A stretch of 64,000 nt of DNA from Macrolepiota albuminosa (Eukaryota > Basidiomycota > Agaricomycetes > Agaricales > Agaricaceae), in contig JAMWFC010000021.1 of the NCBI GenBank assembly GCA_027475525.1, positions 1 to 64,000 of the forward strand. The letters run 5' to 3'. Positions 50,560-60,805 of this stretch are shown here, in pieces. The notes under the pieces are model-generated. The model saw only the letters and a program-made list of their open reading frames with translations, had not been told where the DNA came from and searched no databases. Position numbers and translations under genes: made by a program. How positions within the stretch are numbered: the first letter of the stretch is position 1; the number at the start of each line of letters is the position of its first letter.

Positions 50560-53500
50560 AATTACATACTCGATCAAATGAAACAAGAGCCCACAAGTCA
50601 CAATTCAGAACTTGAGACCAAAAAGGGATTGTGGCCAGTGCACTGTCAAATTGTGATATTGGTATGACTTCTGGTTCATCAAATTGATTTGCATAGGCCA
50701 TGTAAATGCCCAGTGTTGATGCGCTAAGTTATCAAACATCAGAATGCCATTATTGTAAAATAGAGAGTAAGAAGACTTACTGAAGATCCCAGGGAAAGGG
50801 CAGCATGTATACATCATGGTGTATTTTATGGATAAAAGCACAGATGTGTTGTAATGTGTCAGCTATCTGAACAGCGAGAATAGAGAGGATCTCCACAGGT
50901 TCACAGCACCCATCATTTCTGAGGATGAATGCCTTGGAGTCTGCTGATGTTGCCTTGTTCTGAAGTGATCCATATCAAATTCCATCCTTCTTGATGTAAG
51001 GTAAGGGCTGGCAATACTTTGAGCGATAAAATGGAGTCTCATCTTCTATAGTGCTGTCACTGACAAGGTTCAGGTGTGGCCAGAGATTGCAAAGATAAGT
51101 AAGCATGAGAGTGTAGGATAGACCATCAGGAAGGATTGTGGAGATGTCAATAATTTTTTGTATCTGACAAGGAAGAGTGACATTGTTGCCAAGGGATGCC
51201 TCAGCACAATAAATGGCAAGTTCAGTCATTATCCCTCCTCTTTGTTGTCAACCTTCTTGATGAATGGTAGCTTCAAGAAATTTATGTTCATGATTATTTC
51301 ATGGATCATCTGAGAGGTGGAGAAGATACTCATATAATAAATGCATCATCAGCCAATTTCACATCATTGTTAGCTCCATGCATTCTCCATTGTGACCATT
51401 GAGTTTTACATTTTTGAGCATCCCATTGAATCATTCAAACGAAAAGAGCCACCAACCATAAACTGGACCAAAATTTTCAAAGAATTTGATGTAGTGAGTA
51501 GAAAGATGGTTGTTGATTGTCATATGAACATCCATCTGCTTTAGTGCACAGTGATATTGCATAAGAAATTCCTGTCCAGTTTTCACTTGTGACATCGAGA
51601 TCTTGCATGATGCAAGAATGTGTATGCCTGTGGCCAAGAAAAGAGCAGCTCTGTATACTGATTGATATGCTCTATTGTGTGGTGGAAGGTTGGCAGCATT
51701 TGCGAGAATTGGTGGCTGCCCATCAGGTAATCAATCATTTCCATCCTGCCAGGAAACCCATAAAATTACAGGTGCAATCACAATCAATCGGCACCATTTA
51801 TCAGCTTTTTTTAATGACTGATTCTCTCCGAGCTGTTATAATAATAAGGACTTTACTGTTGCAGAATTCAAGACAATTGGCATGCTTACATTCTTAGGTA
51901 ATTGAGTGATATAGCTTGGCCACTGGATAGCATTGATAATAGCCTCAAATTGTCTCTTTGCAGAGCTATCACCTCCAATACCAGAGAGCATATAACCCTT
52001 AAAAATAACCTCATTAAAAAAGTGACCAATGACACCTGTCGAACTATGAAAGATTGCCTTAAGAGATAGATATGGAATTTACCAAGAAAGATATTATGCA
52101 TGAAGTCAAGTGCCATCTTTGTTGATGGTAGCCAGCCAAGAAGAGGTTAATTACTGCCCAACGCATACCATAGTCTCACAGAATTGTTACTTGATGTCCA
52201 ACTGATGCAATCTTGGAATGGAAGGCATGCTTGAGGAGACTCCAGTCATTTTTCACTGCCTTACCTTCATCAAAATCGGTGAGTAAATATTTAGTATAGG
52301 GCTGTGAAATACGTACTTCCATCATATCCAGTAAGTCTATCAATATTAATGCTATTGACATGGCAATATGAACATGGGTGGAAGTCATGAGTATGTCCAG
52401 CTGAGCCATTGAACTTATGCACTGCAGGTGTGTGACAGCTACCACAAATACAGTCAGCATAGACCATATCAGGTAAACCTAACTTTTATTAAAGAACTGT
52501 ATTGGACACACAAAGAACATACCTTGTTTGAGTTGCCTCAACTCTTCTACCATTGGCTTCAATGCATTATTCATTCGTTCTGTTGTAGGTTCTTTCAGGC
52601 CTGGTGTAATCATTGGACATATGACATTAAAGCCAAGGAACCGTTCACTACATGGGAGGTTGTTGATTGCGATGTAAACACCACCAGCTGAGTGTGGCCA
52701 TCCAGATAGAACTCCAAACCTTTCAGGAAAGTAAGTAGAGAATAGTGTAAAGGAATCTCAACATCTACCAATCTATATTGATTGTTAATTGTAGGCCAAA
52801 ACGATGGGTATATAGTGGTGTTGCAGCACCATGAATGAGGACATCTCAAACAGTTTTGGCACTTCCAATTTCACGTCTGATATCTGTTTCTGAATGATAC
52901 CACATATTACTGTCACTGATATCTGCCATGACAAATTTTGGATTGAGGTTTTGATTTGGTATATGTGAGTCCTTTTGAGCAACAGATGAAGCAAACCCAG
53001 GGCACATGAACATCCATCGAAGGCTCTGAATGATGGAGACTTGTGGAAAGATGAGATTGGGAATACGCACATTATTCTTCAGTGTGTATATCTGGCCTAT
53101 ACAGTGAGGCGATGCACAAGTCGGTTCTACAAGGGCTTCAAGTTTGTTGGGGGTGTGCGGTTCCCAGCATGATGGACATATGACATACTGAATGATATAT
53201 TCATCAGGGTCAATTCCTAATTGCTTACGTGCGCTCTGCAGAGTTTGGACAGGAATAGGATCATCAGGAAGCACCCTGGCAGCTGCCAGCATGTTCAATG
53301 AAGAGTTGAGGTCATTCGATGCTTGTTCCCATGATAAGTGGCCAAAAACATTTCCGAGAACAGCTTTAAGGTATGCCATCCAAACAAATGACTCTTCCTG
53401 CATTGCAGAAAGATTCTGTTTATGTTCTCTCCATGGATCGGGATCAGGGTCAGGAGCTGAAAGAACAAATGTCTCAACATTTTGATGAGAAGGAGTGTGA

Positions 53501-53916
53501 CTGGCTGCACAAGAAGATACGCAAAGTGATGGAGCACAAGAAAATTGATGTAATGAATGGCAAGGAGAACCAGTAGATGAAATGTGAGATAGAACATGCT
53601 GTCCTGCCCAGGATGGTAATCGAGAAAGACCTTATGATCCTCCAAACGATGACTGACGTGAAGGCGCTTGGAAAGATACTCGTGATAGCAGCTGTGCTAT
53701 ACCTGGCTGCTGAATTCCATGACATACTTGAGAAACATGGATAGTCAAAGCAGGGATAGGCCTCACAGAAGATTGCGCTGCTGTCCTGTTTGATTCAGCA
53801 GCTATTTTAAGGTGCCTTCTTGCCTGTCTCTTTGTCTGGTATGTAAAGCCGTCTGGGTACCTCTTGCAGGCGTCACAGAAACAAGGAACCCACAGTGCGC
53901 CCTGCAATGTAGACAT
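50560..53916 (-). pseudogene. Tnp2-type transposase (element 2), broken
   Basis: Starts MSTLQGALWVPCFCDACKRY ... GFTYQTKRQARRHLK. The conserved block follows from 53403: AYLKAVLGNVFGHLSWEQAS, QTLQSARKQLGIDPDEYIIQ, QSLRWMFMCPGFASSVAQ, MADISDSNMWYHSETDIRRE. Catalytic-region signatures follow in pieces: HSAGGVYIAINNLPCSERFL, GFNVICPMITPGLKEPTTER, CSYCHVNSINIDRL, NDWSLLKHAFHSKI and SDDP. Nearer the C-terminus is YHCALKQMDVHMTINNHLST / HYIKFFENFGPVYGWWLFSF (about 51560-51431), then LMHQHWAFTWPMQ-type codons near 50700. Stops and shifts are frequent. This family fits PF02992-type (Tnp2) transposases. Confidence 0.7.
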
Positions 53917-54208
53917 GGATGGATTGAATAAGAGAGAACTTGGTGAGTGTGGCTATGGGCATGAGATGGGGGAAGACAATCAAGTTCTCGCACATATATG
54001 AGCGTGCACATGCAAACTGATCAATTGCAATTTTTCTCTAAGTACTAGTATGATAGATTCTTGTGTCAGCAAAATCTCTCAGTAATGTAAATTGTTGAGA
54101 GTTCTGCACGAGGAAAATCTCTGTCTAGCAGAATGTATGGAAAACGTGAGAAAAATATACATAAGCTAATGATTTTCCAGATTCCATTATTTCATGCTTT
54201 GTGCTGTG

Positions 54209-54414
54209 ACAAGTACACACGCAGCACAGGAACCGGCATCAATATCTGAATCCAAGCACTGGGATCCGTATGACTATAGTGAACTCAACTCATTTATACT
54301 GAGTATATAAGCCACTCGGGGAATCGCCACACCCAGTGTTTGTGTTTGTGTTCGCGGGAACATCCAAGGGTTCCAATAACTGCCAGTGTGAGTGGTATGA
54401 CCGAGGGTGTCTAT
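54209..54414. other. Flank of element 2
   Basis: No gene. Includes a block ctgaatccaagcactgggatccgtatgac that resembles the sequence at 26757-26780 (actcagtatacggatcccagtgc) in inverted orientation, so this flank also derives from the sequence neighbouring R2 copy 1. Confidence 0.35.
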
Positions 54415-55640
54415 CGAATAACAAGAAAAGAAAAGAAAACAGTCGAATGCTTGCTGCTTGCTGAGGTTCCATATATACCCTCAATATTCAATTTACGCCT
54501 TCACCACCGCGCATCTTCCGATAGAAAATCAGGGGAGGGAACGACCCTGATGTCTGATATCTGGCGTCTGATCTGGTCTGGCCACTACGTCCTTTGTTAC
54601 CGTCCAAGTACACCAATCCAAATGATACAGATCTAGAGTGCGTAGCGTAGCATAATCCCCACCAACCCTGCACCCACTTTTGCGTTCCTGACGGTCTATC
54701 TATTTCTCCTAAACCAGCATCAACATCGAACATCTATTTCGTTCCGACACGCAAGAGCGAGAGTGTCAGGGACCGTATTATCCGAGCTTGTGCTTGTATT
54801 CTGAAGAAGAGCTCGAGGCGGCGTTGGTTAATGAGGTGACTGGAACGCAGCACGGGGTTTTGGATGAGCAGACGTACTCCGACTGGTGAGTTAGTATTAA
54901 TTTGACGCTCAATTTGATTTCTGGGTGTCCTGACGACTTGGTTATCAAGGGTCTACCTCATCACTCGCTTCGCCGCACCATGAACACTTGCAACATTCTC
55001 TGAACGAATCTCAAAACTCTCCTCAAGGTCTCCCATCTCTTTCATCTGGGCTCAGTAGTCCTCAGGTAATATCTTACGATAGCATCTCACTTCCACTCGA
55101 AAACGCAAACCTACTAAAATGCACATTAGTTTTCTTTTTTTCCCTTTTTCCTCGTACAAGGAGTAAAGAACAAGACTTCGCAACGTATTTCAAACCTACT
55201 CCCCATACATCTCAATAATCTCATCAACAAGCTCGACGGATTGCTCCCATCTGCACAGGGACTTGTGCATCTTCTCAACATTCCTGCAGTTGCTGTCCTG
55301 TCGATGAAGCTGGTTATTGGTTATGTCGAGCGTAGTCCTCACTTAGTTTGGTAAAAAGTGGATTGAATTTTTAGTTGAGATAAGCCCTTCCATGCAGTAC
55401 TACGGCCCAACAGACCAGTTTGAACTTTTTGAAATGCCCAGAAAACTCGAGCTCAGCGCTCAGGACTCTCGTTCCATTCCTTCGCCTCTCCTAACGACTT
55501 ATGGAAACAAGTTCTCGATTGGGCAGTTAATCTATGGCGTAGACGTTCAGTGAAAAATTATCACTAGTAGAGGCAGTCTCCTCTGACTCAGAAAACAGGG
55601 TATATTGTGCTTAGCTTGTGCTGAGAGATAGATAATATAT
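54415..55640 (+). repeat. Decayed gene unit R2, copy 3
   Basis: Begins with AAGAAAAG repeats and the gtcgaatgcttgctgcttgc block, as in copy 2. Plus-strand remnants are YPSLCLYSEEELEAALVNEV ... GVLDEQTYSDW with a GTGAGTT donor (about 54779-54888), HSLNESQNSPQGLPSLSSGL with a GTAATATC donor (about 54990-55060), and LINKLDGLLPSAQGLVHLLN (about 55215-55275). It lacks the MSQDSTVG start exon present in copies 1 and 2. The right flank (55500-55640) matches copy 1's flank (25600-25760) in inverse orientation. Confidence 0.6.
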
Positions 55641-56140
55641 TGTTCTTGTTGAACCAATGCAGGATTGCCCACCCGAGAGTAGTCATGTGATCAGTAATAT
55701 ATCTCCGTCACCACTGGGTGTCTTCTTTTTTTCAGTCTAATCGACTGCTAAATCGGAGACACTCAGGCATGTATTTTATTCACTAGTCTTAGTCTAATCG
55801 ACTGCTAAATCGGAGACGCTCAGTCTCATCGGTTGGTTTAGCCTTCAACGTTTAGTCTGCTTCTAGAATTACTTGCTTGTATGGGCCGTTGCTAGCACGG
55901 CGTGACCGAGATCTACCTGCCGAATTTGATCAAAACGTCGACGAGACCGAGGCCTACAGCATAGGGTGTTGACTACGTGACATGGCAGTGTCAATGTGAC
56001 CACATTAGTGTGACTTGCCAGCGTGGCGTGACATGGTAGCGCAGAAGGGAGAAATACCAGCAATGTTTGTATAATATTCAATGTTCGAATCGTATATAAC
56101 AGTATCCGTAATCATAACATAAAAAAAAAGAAAACAAAAA
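55641..56140. repeat. Spacer with a 32-bp direct repeat
   Basis: The block gtctaatcgactgctaaatcggagac(a/g)ctcag occurs at about 55735 and again at about 55792. It is separated by a 25-bp linker that on the minus strand contains AATAAA. This echoes the duplicated leader blocks of the LTRs in this window. No coding frame recognised; 56050-56175 is A-rich with homopolymer runs. Confidence 0.45.
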
Positions 56141-56141
56141 A

Positions 56142-57856
56142 AGGCATAAATGTTTCAAAAAAAAAAAAAAACATTCAGTTGTCAACAACGTCCCTGTATG
56201 CGTAGAACGTGTTGGCGTCAACACGACCGCCGTACAATAATAAGTACATCCCTGTACGACGCGGCTTCGTATTCGTGGCCTGTAAAGGGGTGTTATTAGA
56301 CGAATTACGTCGAAAACTGGCAACTCACCTGTTCCTTGTTACCATTTAGTTCCTTGACCCTCCCTGTAACCCCTTTGATGTGCTTGAATGCTCGAATAAC
56401 ATATGTGTGCGCATATCTGGTCATCTGTGAGTTTAACAGAGCTAAAAAAAAGGGGCAAAAACTACGTACTTGATGCCCTGAACCACACTGGTCCTTTTGC
56501 TTTTCCTTTTTCTGATTTTATACGACAAATTGCTGTCAATAGGTCGGGAAACCGCATAGGATGATTGTTCAGAACTCGACAAGCAAATCATGGACATTAT
56601 AAGATGGGAATGGACGTTCAAAGCAGCGCTCAGGTTGAGCAATGTCCAGGACACCGTGATGCGTCGAATACACACGTGACAGTAACATATACGCATAAGC
56701 GTGGCTCCTGCTGGCTTTAAACAGCCAACGTTAACCCCCACGTCGTCTTTGGAGCGTCCGCACGCAGCTAGAGGCTTTGCTGCTTGTCCTAAAATCGAAA
56801 TAAAATAGTTCAAAGTACAATTGATAAGTCCGACGTACCAATTTATTACAAATACCTGCCCTCGTCGCTCTTGTTAGCTTCAAACAAGCGCTTGCCCCTT
56901 CGTCGTCCTTGGAGCGTCCACACGTGGACAGAGAATTTGCTGTACGACCTAAAAACGTTATAATAATGATTATAATAATAATAATAATAATAAAATTATT
57001 CGAATCACAAAGATAAAAATAAATAAAGAAATGAATAATAAATAAAAAGAAAACATAAATAGAAACATACAGAAAAGAAAACAAAAGAGACCAAAACATA
57101 AAAAGAAACATACAAAAAAAAAAGAAAAAAAATAAAAAAAAAGGTTCCGATGAGTGGCCATGCTGCGGTATACATACACATACCAATATTGCTTCAGGCG
57201 TTTAATCATGGCGTGCACGACTTGTAGTGCATCCACTAACGACCAACCATTATGACACATATTTGGCTGCTGCCTAGAGCTACTCGAATGCAATGTTGTA
57301 AGATGAATCTTCATCAGTATGAGTACCAACGCCGATGGTATGGTTGGGATAATGCAAAGCAGCGACCTCTACAAGCTCTGGCATATAGTTAATACCAAGA
57401 TAACGTTCCTGGCTATATCCAAGGTTTATGCGCGGATGAACAGAGGTACTGTCTGAGATGTGTAGATTGTTTGGTGAGGGACTATCTGTTGGCAAAGGAA
57501 GGCAGGCAGACTTTTGCATCCCTGGCCGCGTTTAGATTGCTTTATCGTCATATTTCGCCAACACCTATTAGAGACTAACTTGTGGAATGATGTTGGAGGG
57601 GCAGAATAACGAAACAGGGCCTTTCAGTTTCGCCTAGTCCTAAGAGACACATAGAGCCATTCAACTATATGACGACTTTACCCGCATTTGGTTCTGGTTT
57701 CATATGATCCATTAGTGAGACTATATGATCTTTTAAAAGCATATGGTCGTGGTTGGAAGAAGACGTACTTTGAATGTCAGCAGCGCCTGTTTCAGTGACT
57801 CTATGAGAGCGGATGCTGACAACCAAACTGCTCATGAGTTGCACAGAGATTGCCAT
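56142..57856 (-). CDS. Intron-rich unrecognised protein gene
   Basis: Minus-strand exons can be seen: MAISVQLMSSLVVSIRSHRV ... MKPEPNAG (57856 to about 57680, GTAAAG donor); a block around 57500-57290 containing YLGINYMPELVEVAALHYPN and HTIGVGTHTDED; RQQPNMCHNGWSLVDALQVV (about 57270-57190, GTATGTG donor); two similar exons with CGRSKDD (56950-56860 and 56775-56690); IDSNLSYKIRKRKSKRTSVV (about 56560-56470); TRYAHTYVIRAFKHIKGVTG (about 56425-56335, GTGAGT donor); and KPRRTGMYLLLYGGRVDANT ... RDVVDN stop (about 56280-56142). GTHTDED in a 'HYP...G.HTD' setting weakly recalls 2-oxoglutarate/Fe(II) oxygenases. Everything else is unfamiliar. Confidence 0.45.
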
Positions 57857-58119
57857 AGATCTATCAAGTCACGTTATATAAAGTATACCACAAGAAACTG
57901 CTGGATCCAGAAACATGTTCCATGAGAAAATATGCTGACCAATTAAGGCACTTGCACGCGTGTTTTGACTCTAGTATACTTCATTAGTTTATTTTACTCG
58001 TTTATTCGTCAACCCTTCCTCCTCACCCTGTAAATAAGTAGTAGTTAGCTGATAGCTTTCGCCTCTGACACCAATACACGTAGGTCGCGCAATTGCGTGA
58101 CCGGTTCAGCACTATCACA

Positions 58120-58274
58120 TCAGCATTCACGCTAACTGCAGAGGATAGGTATCTAAGTAAACAGGCCGTCCAACCGAATGCTTACATAATAAGGATTCAG
58201 CATTCACGCTAACTGCAGAGGATAGGTATCTAAGTAAACAGGCCGTCCAACCGAATGCTTACATAATAAGGATT
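58120..58274. repeat. 77-bp tandem duplication
   Basis: 58120-58196 and 58197-58273 are identical (one more base matches by chance). The unit contains cagcattcacgctaactgca and accgaatgcttacataataa. Located in AT-rich non-coding sequence. Confidence 0.95.
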
Positions 58275-58511
58275 AATTATTAATTATCAAATAATTATTA
58301 AGTTACTTAATTATTTACGTATAGCATTTCTTGTTATGTTACATATTCCTAAGTTTAAATACGATATATATACATGTACATAGATAGACGAATACGGTGT
58401 GTATTCACTGCAATAAACCGTGAAACACAGTGCGTTGATAATACAATTAAATTATCTGTGAAACTTATAAGGCACGGTAAGCATTAGAATTAAACTTACT
58501 CACATAGAAGA

Positions 58512-58665
58512 TACATATGTAATGCATACGTTCCGCTCATGTGAGGTCTGTAATGTGCCCGCACTAACAAAATGAGACTATGAAAAACTACATATGTAAT
58601 GCATACGTTCCGCTCATGTGAGGTCTGTAATGTGCCCGCACTAACAAAATGAGACTATGAAAAAC
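58512..58665. repeat. 77-bp tandem duplication
   Basis: 58512-58588 and 58589-58665 are identical with mismatches just outside. The unit contains catacgttccgctcatgtga and gcccgcactaacaaaatgag. Confidence 0.95.
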
Positions 58666-59164
58666 CAGAAGACGGAATACTCACTATTTCTCTTGAAGAT
58701 GTGTTTAAAATGTGATGATGAGTTACGCTAGTCGGAACGATGTGCGTTACTGTTATGCCCTGAGCTGTCCAGCTATACAATGCTCCAGAATACAAATAAG
58801 TGTATGCTTCGTCCAATTGTTGCTCATCGTCGCTCGGGTATAAATGAAAAGCCACAACGAGATGACTTTCTCAGTCAAATCTCTTTAACGTGAGATGTCG
58901 CATGTTACGGTCTCTATGAGCATAAGAGCTAGTAGTAATATATAAAGCCAACATTAGAAAACTGCTTATACATGCTAAAACGTACGTAAAAACTCACCAG
59001 AACACCAGATCGGTAACGTTCGCCCGTGTCAATACATCGAAGTACCGACTGGATACTGTAGACAACGCAACGTCCGCTATCTCCCTCATCCGTCTGCCGC
59101 TCGATGACGTAGCGGAAGTGCGGGGTCGCCAACACTGAATACTAGCGATGGGAAGTGCGGACAT
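58664..59164 (-). CDS. Unrecognised two-exon coding segment
   Basis: The ATG at 59164 gives MSALPIASIQCWRPRTSATS ... IADVALSTVSSRYFDVLTRA ... NVTDLVFW with a GTGAGT donor at about 58995. Base composition there is clearly richer in GC than the surroundings. A second open block (about 58870-58670) reads VAFHLYPSDDEQQLDEAYTY, LYSGALYSWTAQGITVTHIV and SVTHHHILNTSS, with a GTGAGT-like donor at its end. I could not join the two in frame without an extra splice. Probably part of a gene continuing to lower coordinates; its family is unknown. Confidence 0.4.
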
Positions 59165-59264
59165 GATGTTATACGAGTAGAATAACAAGTGTAAACGTAT
59201 ATGAATACATATTGGGAGGACACATCGACAGCGTACATTTGTCGTGTAAAGTAGTGAGTTCGCG

Positions 59265-59418
59265 CTGACTATATATATTTTAATGATAACTCAACATATT
59301 GGTTGGTTTATCAATTTCGTGTATCGTAGGTCATCCCATCGCTTACTATATATATTTTAATGATAACTCAACATATTGGTTGGTTTATCAATTTCGTGTA
59401 TCGTAGGTCATCCCATCG
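59265..59418. repeat. 77-bp tandem duplication with one mismatch
   Basis: 59265-59341 and 59342-59418 match at 76 of 77 positions (difference at 59267/59344). The unit contains tatatatattttaatgataa and ttggttggtttatcaatttc. Confidence 0.9.
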
Positions 59419-59640
59419 GTGTATGAGTGACACATCGGGTTTTCCATATAGGTTCGTGCATAAACGTTTCGTTTTGACTCGTGTGAATCCATAAATCAAA
59501 CAGACTGACGTGCTTTCTGTACTGTATTACTTGTTATAATTTTATCTATCGGAGCGTTCTAGTCACAAGTGAGTCATAAGTACCAGGTCGATATACAGTG
59601 ACGGTATTTGCTTCCATAAGGTGTCCGTTGAGCAAGTCCA

Positions 59641-59794
59641 ATGCAACATAGAATGCTTATACAAGTAAAACCAAGCGGTGGCGATAATGCATTTTCCAGA
59701 GTGTACAATAGTCTTTCATGCAACATAGAATGCTTATACAAGTAAAACCAAGCGGTGGTGATAATGCATTTTCCAGAGCGTACAATGGTCTTTC
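59641..59794. repeat. 77-bp tandem duplication with three mismatches
   Basis: 59641-59717 and 59718-59794 align with three transitions (ggc/ggt, agt/agc, ata/atg positions). The unit contains atgcaacatagaatgcttat and aaaccaagcggtgg. Because the copies differ, this one is either a true duplication or two haplotype versions joined together. Confidence 0.9.
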
Positions 59795-59799
59795 GTAAG

Positions 59800-60805
59800 A
59801 GGAAGCTAGATGCAACATAGCAGGTATAAGAAACCGCTGAAAGGAAACAACAGACTGAAAGGCGAAACCACCAAAAGAAAACAACAGACTGAAAGGCATA
59901 GAAAAGTGGAGAGCACCTCAGGATAAGAAGAGCTGAATGATTACGTACGTACTTATATATAATAAACAAAATAGTAATACATAACATCAAATATACACGT
60001 ATCATAAGTCGTTTCAACATACCATAAAGTTAGACATTTTTTAAAAATAAAAAGAAAAATAAATCATTTTTCTCATTTTTACAAGTAGCACCGGTTTGTC
60101 TTGTTGGATAGGCTTGTACAAAGTGGCATGACAACGATTAGATGTATATATGGGTACTTGCTATATAATATCCAAACAGTCATTCAACCAATCCATTACA
60201 TAATATGGAATCACTTTTATAAATTCGTTATTCAATTTTACTATTCATTCCTTTTATACTTCAATAATTATAAAAAATCATGATAAACAAATAACTAAAT
60301 ATAATTAAATCGATCATCCCACCGGACACTTACATAATATACAATTGCATTAAAAAATATGTAATGTGGATGGTCGTGAAATTGGTCAGGTGAACATGCA
60401 GTGGACATCATGTGCCCAAACTCGTGATTACTACATAATAAACCAATTTTAATATACGTGAAGACATATTATATAAGCGTTAGGATGCACAATCAACCGA
60501 TCTTTTACCGAGTAACCACCAATAAAATAAATAAATAAATAAATGACTGTAATATGGAAATAAACCGTTCGTCCCACCGACCGCTTATATAATACGCACA
60601 TTTGTTCAGTTGATAGGTATACCGAGGATCGTCTTTACAGACTACTTAGAGTAAGCTACAACAGCTCATATGTCAGTTTACACTATTTGAGGGTTGAGGG
60701 GACAATTATATTACTTTGTAGGTGCAATGCAGCAACGTAATATTGGACAAGACAAATAAGTCGCAATATGAGTATTGCCCATTTACTTGCAACCACACAA
60801 ACCAA
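59800..60805. other. AT-rich, no convincing gene
   Basis: AT-rich with TA runs, (AATA)n at about 60520-60543 and repeated 'tacataatat' motifs. Short open frames exist on both strands but lack splice logic or coding composition. It may be intron or intergenic DNA between the minus-strand genes on either side. Confidence 0.35.

Larger units (their letters stand above)
48454..54208. mobile_element. CACTA-type DNA transposon 2 (older, fuller copy)
   Basis: The right terminal inverted repeat (reverse complement of CACAGCACAAAGCAT) is at 54194-54208. The left end is uncertain: CACAGCGATGAG at 48454 directly abuts element 1 and shares only the first six bases. Gene order mirrors element 1: an accessory coiled-coil gene (plus, 48760-50449) convergent with a Tnp2 transposase (minus, 53916-50560). 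The distance from the transposase start to the TIR (292 bp) is close to that in element 1 (282 bp). The coding parts carry many stops and are CpG-poor, so the element is old and inactive. Confidence 0.65.

Noticed and set aside
58120..59794. Cluster of tandem duplications as a biological minisatellite region
   Set aside because: Unit sequences are unrelated to each other; only the 77-bp length is common, which points to an assembly cause.
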